A stretch of 64,000 nucleotides of DNA from Rhexocercosporidium sp. MPI-PUGE-AT-0058. Its lineage: Eukaryota; Ascomycota; Leotiomycetes; Helotiales. Positions 35,885-48,103 of this stretch are shown piece after piece. The stretch spans positions 1,736,001 to 1,800,000 of the forward strand of contig JAGTJL010000002.1 of NCBI GenBank assembly GCA_020746875.1, in the 5' to 3' direction. Within the stretch, counting starts at the first letter, position 1; every line of letters starts with the position of its first letter. Under the pieces are notes generated by a model. It saw only the letters and a list, made by a program, of their open reading frames with translations. It was not told where the DNA came from and did no database searches. The translations under genes and the position numbers were made by a program.

Positions 35885-38800
35885 GTGGAATGAGGAGGAT
35901 ACACGGATAAGGCTGAACCTCATCTCGAGAGCATGGATGCAATTGCGCACTGCCAGGAAGCTTGAAGGTGCATATCGGACACATTTGGTACGAACGAACC
36001 GCGATATCTCTCCTCCTCCCCCTCACCGGCTTCTGTTGCCAGGCGCTGCTGTCTTGCAGGAGTGCAGTAGCGGCTCAAGCCTGCCGCAGGACGGCGGTGT
36101 GGACCCTACCAACTCAGATCTCTAACGAACATCAATAGGAACTACTTCCGCATTCGGAATCTACGTGGCCCTGCAGCTCGAATCCCCATCCGTTGAAAGT
36201 ACCAGAAAGTTTGGGAATATTTGGAAAATGGCCTGGGACAACACCACCACCACCAAGTGACGACGAATACACCCCTCCCCCCTACGAATCCAATACAGAT
36301 GCACTTGCCAGAAAGAAGGCACACGACTCCTCCGCATCCCGAATTACCCCTCCTTCCTCAGTGGAGAAAGGAGAAGACCACTCATTATTCCGCGACCCCA
36401 CGATGGCCACCTCGGTGGACTTCCAGTCTCAAGGTGGCTTCAAGATGGCTGCTAAGAAGAAGAAAGGCAAGCCGGCTGCCAAGTCTGGCTGGGATGATGA
36501 TGAAGAAGAAAAGAAGAAGGAGGAGGGCGAGGGCGAGGGAGGTGATGGTGGGGACAAGGCCGGAGATATTGGAGCCGGTGGTGACGGAGACAAGAAGGAC
36601 GAAGCAGGTGGCAACGCTGATGGAGCTGGTGACAACCCGCCCGAAGATGACTGGGACGCTGTCATACCGGCAAAAGGTAAGAAGGGAAAGAAAGGAAAGA
36701 AGGGAGCAGTCGAAGAGGCCGCACCGGCCATACCTGCTGTTGAGAAATTCGATGCCTTTCATGAGATCAAACTGGATGACACTGGGCCTATGTTGGATTT
36801 AAGCTTCGATACAGGGACGAAACCGAGTACAGGTGGGTTTGGTTCATGGGGTAGTAGTTGGAATACCGGGACAACAAAGTAAGTTTAGACGCACTGAGTA
36901 GTAATTACTGAGCAAGTTGAAGAGGGTTAACTAACAGTGCTCAAAAGTACCTGGGATTTCTCATCTACTACTGCGGAAACGACACTACCAACCGATACGA
37001 AGAAAGAGGCCGAAGACAACCCCTGGAGTCTGAACCGTGGCAAGCCAACGAAGAAGAAGGACAAAGGGTTTTCCTTTGGATCACTTGACGAGGAAGAGGA
37101 GAAGCCAACCGAACCAGACCCCATAACCGAGAAGCAGGATGACAATTTCGACTTTGGGTTCTCGTCCAGCAAGAAGGACAAAAAGAAGAAGAAGGGCGCG
37201 GTGTTTGCTTTCGAGGAAGTGGAGGAGACGCCCGAACCAACCCCGGCGGTTGTTGAAGAGCCTCCTGCCGAAGATGACTGGGGTGGGGGATGGGGAGCTC
37301 CAAAGGCCAAAGGAAAAAAGGGCAAGAAAGGCGCTGTTGAACCTGAACCTCCTCAAGTCGAACCGCCCAAGATCGAGGAACCGGCCCCTGTTGAAGATGG
37401 ATGGTCATCTTTTGCAACTGCGGGTAAGAAAGGCAAGAAAGGGAAGGGAAAGACTGCCGTCGAAGAACCCGCAAAGGTATGTTTCTTTAGGTCGTTATCT
37501 GTCTCGGAAATCTTCTCTTTTGTCTGTGTGTCTTTCCACAGCCTTCTCCACTTTCCATGCCAAATGTTTAGGCCAAGTCGGTTCTTGCATGCTATTAGGA
37601 TGGACCCATCTCGGGTCGAGCCGCAGTGGAGATCGGTCCGAAACGCTGGCCGTCCTAGTGTATCACCATACTGTCGTTTGATGTAGACATTTACAACAAC
37701 CTTAAACCTGCTTGGATGTACCATACACTACGAGACATACCGTATAAAGCCATCGTCTCTCAGCGGATATCTCTACATACTTTGAAGGCTACTGAGTATA
37801 TATCTAACATTCTACAGGTCGAAGAACCGCCAGCGGCACCAGAGCCAGAACCCGAAGCAGCTGCCGATGACTTCGGCTGGGGCGCAACGGTCTCGAAAAA
37901 GGATAAGAAGAAGGGAAAGAAAGGTGCCATCGAGGAAATCCCTAAAGTTGAAGAGGTGAAGATACCGGATCCTGAACCCGAACCAGAGGCAGCTGACGAC
38001 GGCTGGGGCTCTTTTGCTACTGCTAAGTCCAAGAAGAAAGGCAAGAAGGGTGCCGTTGAGGAGCCCGCCAAGGTTGAAGTCATACCGGAACCAGTGAAGG
38101 AAGAGGAGCCAGCTGACGATGGATGGGGCTCTTTTGGTACTGCCAAGCCAAAGAAGAAAGGAAAGAAGGGTGCCGTTGAGGAGCCCGCCAAGGTCGAAGT
38201 CATACCGGATCCCGAACCCGAACCAGAGCCAGCTGACGATGGATGGGGCTCATTTGGTACTGCCAAGTCAAAGAAGAAAGGAAAGAAGGGCGCCGTTGAG
38301 GAGCCCACCAAGGTTGAAGTCATACCGGAACCAGTGAAGGAAGAGGAGCCAGCTGATGATGGATGGGGCTCTTTTGGTACTGCCAAGTCAAAGAAGAAAG
38401 GAAAGAAGGGTGTTGCTGAGGAGCCTCCGATAGCTGAAGTCAAGATCCCAGATCCTGAACCCGAGCCAGAACCAGTCGACGATGCGTTCGGTTGGGGCGC
38501 CGCGATTACAGGAAAGAAAGACAAGAAGGGCAAAAAGGGCAAAGCTGTCATCGAAGAAGTCAAAGTTGAAGCGGATAAGGAACCTGAGCCGGAACCCAAG
38601 CCTGAACCAGTTGCCGACGATTTCGGCTGGGCGGCCCCAGTCGTTGGAAAGAAAGACAAGAAAGGGAAGAAGGGTAAAAATGCTATCGAAGAAGTCAAGA
38701 TCGAAGAGCCCAAGGAGGATGAACCCGTACCGGAGCCGGAGCCGGAGCCAGTTGTTGACGATTTTGGATGGGGAGCGACTGTCTCGAAGAAGGACAAGAA

Positions 38801-41800
38801 GAAAAAGGGCAAAAATGCCATCGAAGAGGTTCCGAAGGTTGAAGAGAAAACCCCTGAAACTGAGCCAGAACCAGAGGCGGCTACTGATGACTTTGGCTGG
38901 GGAGCTGCAGTAACTGGGAAAAAGGACAAGAAAGGGAAGAAGGGAAAGGTTGTAGAAGAACCGAAGGTAAGCAGATTTTTATGTTCAGTTTGTGAATGCG
39001 GCTGCTTGCGACATCGATACTTGCCAAATTGTTTTGATACTTTGTACATTGCATGATGTCTCGATGGACAAGCAGCTTGTGATGGACAGAATGCATCACC
39101 TCCATGCCACCTACTCGATGTGTCGTGAGCCTTATTCTGACAAGCGAAAATTTCCGCAAAATGGGCTCGCTTCTGATTTACAACACAGATTGAACCTCCC
39201 AAAGAACCCGATCCAATACCCGAACCCGAGCCTGAAGTCGAAGAATCTTCTGGCTGGGGAGCATCTTGGGGTCTTGGTGGAGGCAAGAAGAATAAGAAGG
39301 CCAAAGAGGAGCCAAAAACAAAAGACCCGATCCCTGAACCTGAAACTAAACCAGCACCTATTATCGAAGAGGATAGCGGATGGGGTTCATTGCCGACTGG
39401 CAAGAAAGACAAGAAGGGGAAGAAAGGGGCCAAGGCTGTCATCGAAGAGCTGCCAAAAATTGAAGACCCAGTTCCTGAACCTGAGCCAGTTGTTGAAGAG
39501 GATGCCGGATGGGGTTCATTTTCTATTGGAGGGAAAAAGGATAAGAAAAAGAAGGGCAAGGAAGATCCTCCGAAGGTCGAACCCATCACTGAACCGGAGC
39601 CAGTGGTAGAAGATGACGGATGGGTAAGCTGATCCCTTTCTTTTGAAGCGAGAAGAGATACTTACGCACGGTAACTTGTGGTTTTGCTGTGAATTTGTGC
39701 TGACTCAGACCAGGGATTCGGAACTTTGAAGAAAGACAAGAAGAAGAAGTCCAAGGATGAGCCCGCAAAGGTTGAAGTAGTACCGGAACCTGAACCTGAG
39801 CCTGTTGTGGAGGATAGCGGTTGGGGCTTTGGTTTGGGCAAAAAGGCGAAGGGTAAGAAGGGCAAAGAAGATCCAAAAGTCGAATCAATTCCTGAGCCCG
39901 AGCCTGTTGTGGAACCGGAGCTTGTGGTTGATGATGGATGTAAGTCTTACCTAGCCCGACTGTCAGAAACAGGAAATAGGTCTCTATTAACGTCCATTCG
40001 ATCATTATGCTAACTCAGGGCTAGGGGGGTTTGGAACATCTTCAAAGGACAAGAAGAAGAAGGGTTCCAAGACCAAAGAGGTATCTCCACCGCCCGCCCC
40101 GGTCGTTGAAGAAAAAGCAGAGGATGACGATTGGACGAATTGGGGCCAAAAGACAACTTCCAAGACTAAGGGGAAAACGTCCAAGGCCCTTGTCGATACT
40201 AAAGTCGAGGAACCCATACGAGCCCCAACTCCACCTCCTGCAGTTCCTGAAATCGGAGATGGTGATGATGACTTTGGATGGGGAACCTCGAAGAAAGACA
40301 AGGACAAGAAAAAGAAGGGCAAAGCATTGTCACCAGAGGCTTCATTCCATGAGGATTCCATCAAACCAGATGCCATCGAGGAGCCTAAAGCCGATGATAT
40401 GTGGGGCACTTCGTCTTTGAAGAAGGACAAGAAGAAGTCTTCCAAAAGCAAGAGCGCCTTTGAGGTCATTGATGAGACACCGGCAGAGCCTGTCGTTGAA
40501 GAGACCAAAGCCGCTGAAGATGACTGGGGGTCTGGATGGGGAGCCGCCACTACTTCTAAGAAGGACAAGAAAGGAAGCAAGAAAAAGGGCATCGAGCTTG
40601 AAGCTCCTCCGCCAGCTCCAACGCCCCCTGCCATGGACTTGACCGAACCTGAACCGGATTGGGACTTTGGGACGACTGCCGAGAAGACCAAATCCAAGGA
40701 GAAAGAAAAAGAGGTCCCCGCCAAGAAACTCAGCAAGAAGGAACAGAAGGAGGCGGATAAGTTGGCCGAGAAGGCCAAAAAGCAAGCTGAAAAGGACGAG
40801 GCTGATGCTAGGAAGAAGGCTGAGAAGGAGGAAGCTGCAGCCAAAGAAGCTCAAGAGTTGGCATTGGCTGAAGCCGAAGCAGAGGTAAGTCGAGCTTGTC
40901 GGAAGCTTTTTCATCCTTCTGTCTTATTTGAGCAAACGCGATGTATGATTGGTTGGAGAGCAGCCATATTTTGTTTTATTTCGAATAATCATCTCCCTCA
41001 TCACGCTAGAACAGTAACTAACTCGAGGTCTCTGACTCTAGGCCAAAAAGAAGGAGGAGGAAGATGCTAAAGCCAAAGAAGAAGGTGCGTGCTTTGCCTC
41101 CCTCAATTCGCTTCTTATTCAGAATGCCTCCGGGCATTTGGTATTGGATTCGTCCTTCGATTACCTATTGTAGACCACTCTGGGACTTTTATTGTTCAAG
41201 TGAAATGACCTTACTGACTTCAATGTTTTCTCTAGCCGATGCTAAAGCCAAAGCTGCCAAAGCTCCAAAGCTGTCCAAAAAGGACCAGAAAAAAGCAGAT
41301 GACCTCGCCAAGAAGTTGAAGCTTGAGGAGGAAGAAGCTGCTGCCGCCGCCAAATTAGCTGAAGAGGATGCTGCCCGCGAAGCAGAGGAGTTAGCTGCCA
41401 AGGAAGCCGAAGAGAAGGCCGCCCTTGCCGAAGCCAAGTCATCGTCGAAGAAAGACAGCAAATTGAAGAAATCTAAAAAGGGCGGCGCAGTCAAGGAACC
41501 TGAGCCGGAGCTAGACCTCATTGATCTCAGCCCCGTCAAAGAGAAGGTCGAGATCGAAGACAAGTCCGAGCTTTTCAGTTTCTGGGGAGCTAGCAAGAAA
41601 TTGCCCAAGGGTCCTGGGCTTGCAAAGGAGGCGCCATCGTCGCGAGACGAGATTGCGATTGCTGACAAAGCGAAGCTTCTGGAAGCTACCAATCCCAAGG
41701 ACACGACAACATCATTCAAAGCATCCGCGACCTCGATGAAGGCATCAGCAATCACGAAGAAACCTGTAGGTGGAAAGATCGCGGATAGGTTGAAAGCATT

Positions 41801-44084
41801 CGAGTCATCGCCCAAGGACGTTGTGGCGCCGCCTCCCCCTCCCCCGCCTCCCTCGCCACCACCCCCAACCAAGGAGGATAAGAAGAAGTCTAAATCCTCT
41901 GCCAAAAAGGACAAGGAGATCATCATCGAGGAGCCACCAACGCCCCCTAACAAGCCATTGAAGAACAAAGCAGTCCCCGGTAGCTTTCCCACGGACTTCT
42001 TGGATGAGGATATTGTTGAGATTGTTGAAATGCCCACTGCCAAAAAATCGAGCAAGAGTAAACCCGCCAGTAAATCCAAGGAACTTCCAAAAGAGGTCGC
42101 CAAAGAAGAGCCCGTCGTAGTTGATACTCCTCCTACCCCACCCCCGGAGCCTAAATCTTCAAAGAAGGAACGCCCTCGTGTTGTCCGCGATGGAAGTTCA
42201 TGGGGTGCCTGGGGTGCTGCGCCTAGAGAAGAAAAAAAGAAGTCGTCCAAGGATCGCAAATCGTCACCTGGCGACGAGAAGAAGCCGTCCAGGGAGTCAA
42301 AGTCCAGACGACCCGAGAAGGAAGAGAAGGTTTCTTCAAAGGATTCCTCGTCTGACAAGGCCGACCGACCACCGATATCCAGAGGAATAACCAGTATGTT
42401 TGGAGGAGCCGCACCACCCCTTCGACGATCCAGTACTTCTGGCAAGACCAGCTCCAGACGACAATCCGTTGTTGACAGTGGTCTGATTTCCCCGCCACCT
42501 GAGATGTCTGCGAAAGCAGCAAGGATGCTCGGTGTCACTCCTGGCAAGCTGTCCAGAAGCAAATCCGAGAAGCACAGCAAATCACGTGGTGAGTCATCTC
42601 ACCTTACGGCTTCTGAAAGCAACAAAGCTGACCGTACTACTGGCCTCGATGATGATGAGGATATTGTAGTTATCGGAGCCGATGATGCCTCTCCTGAAAA
42701 ATCCAGTCGCGATCGCAAACGGAAGTCGAAGGTAATTCAAGACCCCATGGTGTTCAACAGCCCACCTCCAGCTGTTCCAATGCCACCTGGAGACAACGAT
42801 ATGCCCTATCGGAGACACAGGATGCCACCTTCGAAGGAATCGAGTGCTAACAGACGATCTTCAACACAGGCTAAACCAGATGAAGACATTGTAATGGTCG
42901 ATGCCGGTGGCCCATCCGAGACTCTAGGATCGTCTGGACTGAGGAGATCTGAAAGCACGAAGAAGGCTGCCGGACTCGGTGGGATGTTTGGCGGGCTTCT
43001 TTCAAAGCCTCGACCGGAGCCCAAACGTCGTTCCACCGTTGATGATGATGTGCGCGGCCTGAGACGCGAGGATCGGAAGATCAAGCGTCCATCCAGAGAC
43101 CGGACTGAAACAGAGGACGCCGATGTCATGATGACTGGTGGAGTCGCCGAGGAGGACCAGGAGGCTCAAGAAGCCAGACGCGCAGCCAGACGTGCTCGTA
43201 GAGCCGAGAAGGAAGCACTTGACAAGGCCGCTGATGATGCCCGAAAAGCTAAGGATGTCGAACGCAGAGAACGCCGCAAGAGGCAAGAGGAAGAGACGGA
43301 AGCTCGCCGACAAGAAGAGAAGGAAGCTCGACGCACCGCCCGGCGTGAGCAGAAAGCTGCTGAGGAGGCTGAACGACAAGCTGCCGAGGCAAAAGCTGCG
43401 GAGCGAGCAGAGCGACATCGTGCAAAGCGGGCTGAAAGGGATGCCAGAGAAGCCACCCATACCGATGGTGAGCCGCTCACCGAAGGCCCAGAGCGCATTA
43501 GGAGATCCGATCGCCGCAAGTCTCACATGGACGGTCCTCTTGATGAAGACGAGGAACGTCGTCGTAGACGTGAAGAACGAAAGGCTGCGCGTGGAGCTGA
43601 TACTCCCAAAACTAGCCGCCGCAAGTCGGCTCCAATCGTGGACAGCTACTTCGATTCTCGAAATGGCAGCAAAGCGCGTGAGACGGAGCCGGTGAAAGCG
43701 TCGAGACGCAAGAAAGCCGGATGGCCTCATTCTGGCACTGACTCCTGGGTGGCTGACCATTCAGATGCTCCCCCACCGCCAGAAAACGCACCTGCTGATG
43801 GCCAAGGGGACGAGACAGCTGGTGATGAAGGGGAGAGAAGACGCATGAGGAAGACGCGTCGACACTCTAAGTACGATGAGGGTACTGAGGAGGACGAGGA
43901 GAGAAGAAAGAGACGTGAATCCCGCCGCCGCGAAAGGGAAGTGAAGAGCTCTGAAGGAAGTCAACCTGATGGACGTCGCTCGACCCGACGCGAGTCGGGC
44001 TTCATCGAGCCGCGATCCCGTGCACCCAGCGCTCAAGGACAAGGTGGAGGCGGTATTTTCAGTCGATGGAAGAAGATGATTTGA
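35790..44084 (+). CDS. giant WG-repeat, lysine/glutamate-rich protein of unknown function
   Basis: Not a family I recognise. Nine exons in one frame give about 2,344 residues: 35790-35987, 36139-36878, 36948-37476, 37818-38966, 39189-39623, 39714-39939, 40019-40884, 41042-41084 and 41236-44084. Residues about 180-1310 hold roughly 25 imperfect units: acidic patch, W-G or F-G-W-G (DDGWGSF, DDFGWGA, EDSGWGS), a lysine-rich patch (KKDKKGKKGK), then an E/P/V spacer. About 1317-1474 is an Ala/Glu/Lys coiled coil. Proline runs (near 41828) and Ser/Lys-rich disordered sequence follow, then three acidic-flanked hydrophobic cores (DEDIVEIVE, DEDIVVIG, DEDIVMVD), and at about 2040-2136 an Arg/Glu/Ala single-helix-like region. 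The end is GGGIFSRWKKMI. There is no signal peptide or membrane segment. The start is uncertain: 35790 has a good context (CCACCATGGC), but 36403 (MATSVDF) is a serious alternative. Roles as scaffold, Argonaute-hook or adaptor-ear ligand are hypotheses. Confidence 0.7.
37981..38460 (+). repeat. four 120-bp tandem coding repeats with 240-bp period
   Basis: Four in-frame copies of a 120-bp (40-residue) unit carrying DDGWGSF and KKKGKKG follow each other with no length change. Copies 1 and 3 share a DPEPEPE-type lead-in, and copies 2 and 4 share EPVKEEEPADD, so an AB pair appears duplicated. The near identity of the DNA points to recent expansion. Confidence 0.9.
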
Positions 44085-45838
44085 ATCGATCTAATTCAAT
44101 TCGGTACGACTTTTGATAGCATGGAGCTTTGGGGTATTACGTTTTCAATTCGATTCCGGTAGTGAGCGATTTGTTCGGAGTTTGCAGTTATGTCGTGTGT
44201 TTGGATGGTTGCATGATACGGGATCTAGGAAGGAATGGGAAGGGAGGGAAGGGATGGGAAAGGAAGCCAGCGAGCGAGCATTGGGTCGGCATCTATGACG
44301 GGTCACAGCACGGGGTGTACAAGTACTACTTACTATTTGCATCTGCATTTGCATCAGTGGAACGGAGGGAGGCAGACCTGGCTTGTAGGATCGGTGTACA
44401 GGTGGTGTAGTTTGATGATTATATATACCCTATTTCGTTTTTGGATATGTCTAGTCTATCCGGCATAGGCAACTATCCTTTGGCCGAGGATATCTTCACC
44501 TCGAGACATAATTTACCTATTTATCCCCCCTACTGCTTAGCTCTCTACCAAAGTGTTACTTGTTGTCCAGTGAATCTCGATATGGAGCCATCACAAATGG
44601 TTCAAGCTTTCTAGTCCATCTCTGTGCAGTGTACATCTATTTCCTTCGAAGCAGACTCGTGTATATTCCAGTATGGCAAGCCCCTCTCGAGCTTCCTTTA
44701 CTCCAACTTCTTCCTGTGTACCCACGCAAAAGGATAACCCTTTCGCAGAACAATGTCTTTGTCTGGACTGTCCTGTCATCACTTCATCAGTTCCACAACT
44801 CCATCATCATTTGCCTATTGTCTCGTATCGGGAGCCATTTTCTATTCAGGTGTATTCCTATTGTACTGTACTAAGCCGAATTGTCTCATTACAAGCATTT
44901 ATACTTCTGCATTATCTTTTTGAAGTTCTCCATTGCCCTTCACTCGATATGTCCATGCCAAGTTGTGATTCTCGGGGATGTTGTATAACTACTGTAGTAC
45001 CACGAGTCATTCATTCCACTTGCCTTCCTTTCGGCCTTCTCTGCATGACATTCATGCATAGTCCATTACCGCAACCATACTCTCCAATCAACTCCCTGCG
45101 CGGATCAAGCTTCGAAAGTGCCGCTCTGAGTCGTGTCACGTGGGGGTCTGAAATAAACATTCCTGAAGAGGAAGTTCGATCCCTTCGATCCCTTCGAGTG
45201 TGGAGAGAGATAACCACCACCTCAACGCGCCGCTGTTCCTGATAGGGTCTTGGTACCCAGGAATCGTAGGCGATCGGCTCGCAAAGATGCAATGCCATTC
45301 AAGGATGGCGCTCCTAGACAGTAACATATCCCATTCATCGGCGGCCGCACAGGCTGGCTATTGGGCTGGATGGATCAACACGTTCTGCCATAACCTGGCC
45401 ATGCACCCCCCCCCGCCATTTCGTCCCAGCTTTCTTTTTCTTGAATTCTGTACGTCCACGAATCTGTTTGCATTAGATATTAGAGTCGTACCATTCTTGT
45501 CAACGTATTATTTCCCTCTCCAAGCTCACGCAATTCGCTCTCATTTGAATGCCCCCATCCTTTCTCCAATTTGGGTACGTCCGACCGTTCTTGATAAGTC
45601 CCCAGCAACCCAGATAAGACTTTAGGGAGGTCTTTATATACATACACCTGCTCCTTCCGCCTGAGAGAACGCCCTGTGTTCCCAATTGATTCAGGATTCT
45701 TCCTTGAGGCTCTGAGTCTTTGAGGGCCAATAACTCGTTCCAATATCCTCATTCACTTCGGGATATTTTGGTTTTGACAACCTTCATCGGCGACAATCTT
45801 CATTAACGACACATATTTCAAATTGTAAAGATCCTACA
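44085..45838. other. intergenic region, promoter of the DUF3445 gene
   Basis: About 1.75 kb. A 189-codon frame (44673-45242) is open but Cys/Ser/Leu-rich, without a conserved segment. A CACGTG site lies near 45139. No gene called. Confidence 0.4.
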
Positions 45839-47408
45839 ATGGCAGTTTCATCTTTCTTACCAGACCAATGGATGGTCAGCTTTGGTGTTCTCCTCCTGCT
45901 CTCGTCCGCTGTTGTTCTCGTCATAAATAAAAGACAACGAGATGCTGTTCTAGGGAGACTTCACTTTCAAAGAAGACGTACTTCTGGAGCATCTACACCA
46001 CCTCGCTCTATATCCCCCAGCAGCAAACCATCTACCACTGGTGCTCCAGACTTTGTCAATGCTTTCCCACCTTCGAGACGATGTGTTCTCCCAGATGTTG
46101 CCAAGACACTTCCTTCAGCATCAGCGAAGAATCTCCTAAGCACTGAGCCGTCAGGAGACTTTCTTGTCAAGTATCCTCTACCAACTACGCAAACGTACAG
46201 ACTCGACAACAAGGTGGCCAAGTACACACCTACGGGATTCTCAACTACAGAAATTATGGCCATGGGCGATTTTCCAGCATATGATATCTTGACCAGCGTG
46301 CCACTTCCCCAAGCATATGAGAACTTTGATGCCACAAAAGCCCTTCCAAGACCATACCGACCCTTGAGATGGAAGTACCATCAAACAATGTGTAAGTTGA
46401 GAAACAAAAACTCATTGCACGTTGCACTAAAATTGTCCAGCTTTTCAAAAGATGGAGACAGACTGGTGGTTGGAAGTCGAGAACACCTACGCAGCAAGAG
46501 TCAAGGAACGCCAAGATCTGTTCGGAGAATACGGCAGTAAAGTTCTAGACTACCTCCCCGGCTCCGAGCTCGCCTGCAAGGAACTCATGGAGATGTGTCT
46601 GCAATTCTATTGTGCTCGCTACCCTTCCCACTTCTCCCTCTCAGCCGACAAGAAAGTCTTCCACAACAGACTCCTCGGCACAGACACAATCATCAAACGC
46701 TTCCACCCGCTCCACATCCTGCTCAACAACGTGCCTGAAGATTTCGCCATCGTCCTCAGGAATGAGGAGGATGGCATGTACTATTTCCGCGCGGGCGTTA
46801 TCTGTAGCTCGCTAGGCTGGAACGTCGGCACCAAGATAGGCATGCAGCTCGAGCAAATCCATGGCAAGATCCCGGATTACAAGGAGAAGATGTCGTTCAG
46901 CATGGACAGATTCTTCAGCAAGATGGCTACGCACTCGCCTATCCAGCGAGGGAGCTGGGGTCTTGAAGTCGGCACTCCGCTGTTCATGCCGCCGGGACAT
47001 CCTCACGAGGCGCTGCGAGAAGTCCAGAATCATGAGTTGAAGATCGAGGAGTGTAATCTGAGGGTTGATTGGCAGACTTTGCGACGGTTGCCGTTGAGTG
47101 CTGGTGTGGTATTCAATTTCAAGGCTCTCTTCACGCCCGTGACTGAGTTCCGCGATGAGCCGTACATCCCAGCGCTACTCGTTAAGATCTTGAAGGAGGG
47201 TAAGAAGAACTTGATGGAGTACAAGGGGACGTGGCATACCGAGCATGTTTGCATCCCGAAGCTGGAGGAGTATGCCCAGGAGCAGGTTGCGAAGGGGTGG
47301 GTGAAGCCGGAGATGGAGGGGCAGGAGGAGTGGAATGTGGCGACGCTGGCTGAGAGTCCGTATTTTCCGGGTTGGGAAGAGAAATGGCATCGCCAGCAAG
47401 GGTTTTAG
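45839..47408 (+). CDS. membrane-anchored DUF3445 / HDOD-type protein
   Basis: Two exons, 45839-46391 and 46441-47408 (49-nt intron), give 506 residues. A single hydrophobic helix near the N-terminus (WMVSFGVLLLLSSAVVLVIN, about 11-30) followed by basic residues suggests an N-terminal membrane anchor with the rest cytosolic. After a Ser/Pro linker, the DUF3445 domain runs from about 120 to 450, with METDWWLEVENTY, PGSELACKELMEM, LHILLNNVPEDFAIVLR, YYFRAGVICSSLGWNVGTKIG and DYKEKMSFSMDRFFSKM. Members were renamed heme-dependent oxidative N-demethylase-like (HDOD), and bacterial relatives act in amine demethylation. The fungal substrate is unknown. Confidence 0.85.
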
Positions 47409-48103
47409 AATGCAAGAAAGAGGTAGATATGGGAGGTGTCTGTCAAAATGTGCACTACATGGCTGACTAGAGTATATTTATGATTAACGACTACATGATA
47501 TTAGAAACAAGAAGGATTTTTAGCTAACCTTCATACATCACCACTAATAGATGACTAGGTCCGAATTTGAGGCTCGTTCAGCTGAAGCTCGTGTTTGTTT
47601 TAACTTCTGTGGTGATCTCATTTCGCTTCTCGGTTAGTTGTGTAACCAACAGCGTCGTGCTTGGTGCACTGCTTGATGACGCAACTCATTTGGCCTTCGT
47701 TTAATTTCTATTTTGGACATCTCACAGGTACGCGAGATGCTGAGTAATTAAGTACAGGAGATGAAAAATGGAAAATGTATACTCACGCTGGACGTCGGTG
47801 GGCCGGGGTGGCTATTCTGATCAATAGAAGCTGTAACAAATGATTCCTTCCGCAATCGTTGTTTACCTTTACCCCTACTCCTAATCTATGGGAATTGTGT
47901 ACACCTTGACATGAGCCTCTCAAACATTTTGTATCTACATTTTATGCAATCACTTCACAATCTTGATATCAATGAATAGCTTCGCAGCACAGCTTGCACA
48001 TGCCTGTGGCTTTCCCCTGGTGCCCGCGACCCCACGTTATGCATTCACTGTCCATGCAATCCCCATGTTTTTGTACTTGTATTCCATTTTTATGACTGAC
48101 CAA
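47409..48103. other. convergent 3' region
   Basis: About 700 bases between the DUF3445 stop and the transcription-factor stop. No gene seen. Confidence 0.5.

Noticed and set aside
37760..39589. 609-codon open frame on the minus strand
   Set aside because: It is the antisense of the WG-repeat exons. Lys and Glu codons (AAG, GAA) give no stops in reverse, and the product is a Ser/Gly/Phe low-complexity shadow.
41189..42580. 463-codon open frame on the minus strand
   Set aside because: It is the antisense shadow of the lysine/glutamate-rich last exon, for the same reason.
45160..45200. tRNA-like GTTCGATCCC
   Set aside because: There is no matching acceptor stem or anticodon arm; it is part of a short TTCGATCCC direct repeat.
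44673..45242. 189-codon plus-strand frame
   Set aside because: Cys/Ser/Leu-rich with no conserved segment, no neighbouring splice logic, in a region otherwise free of coding signal.
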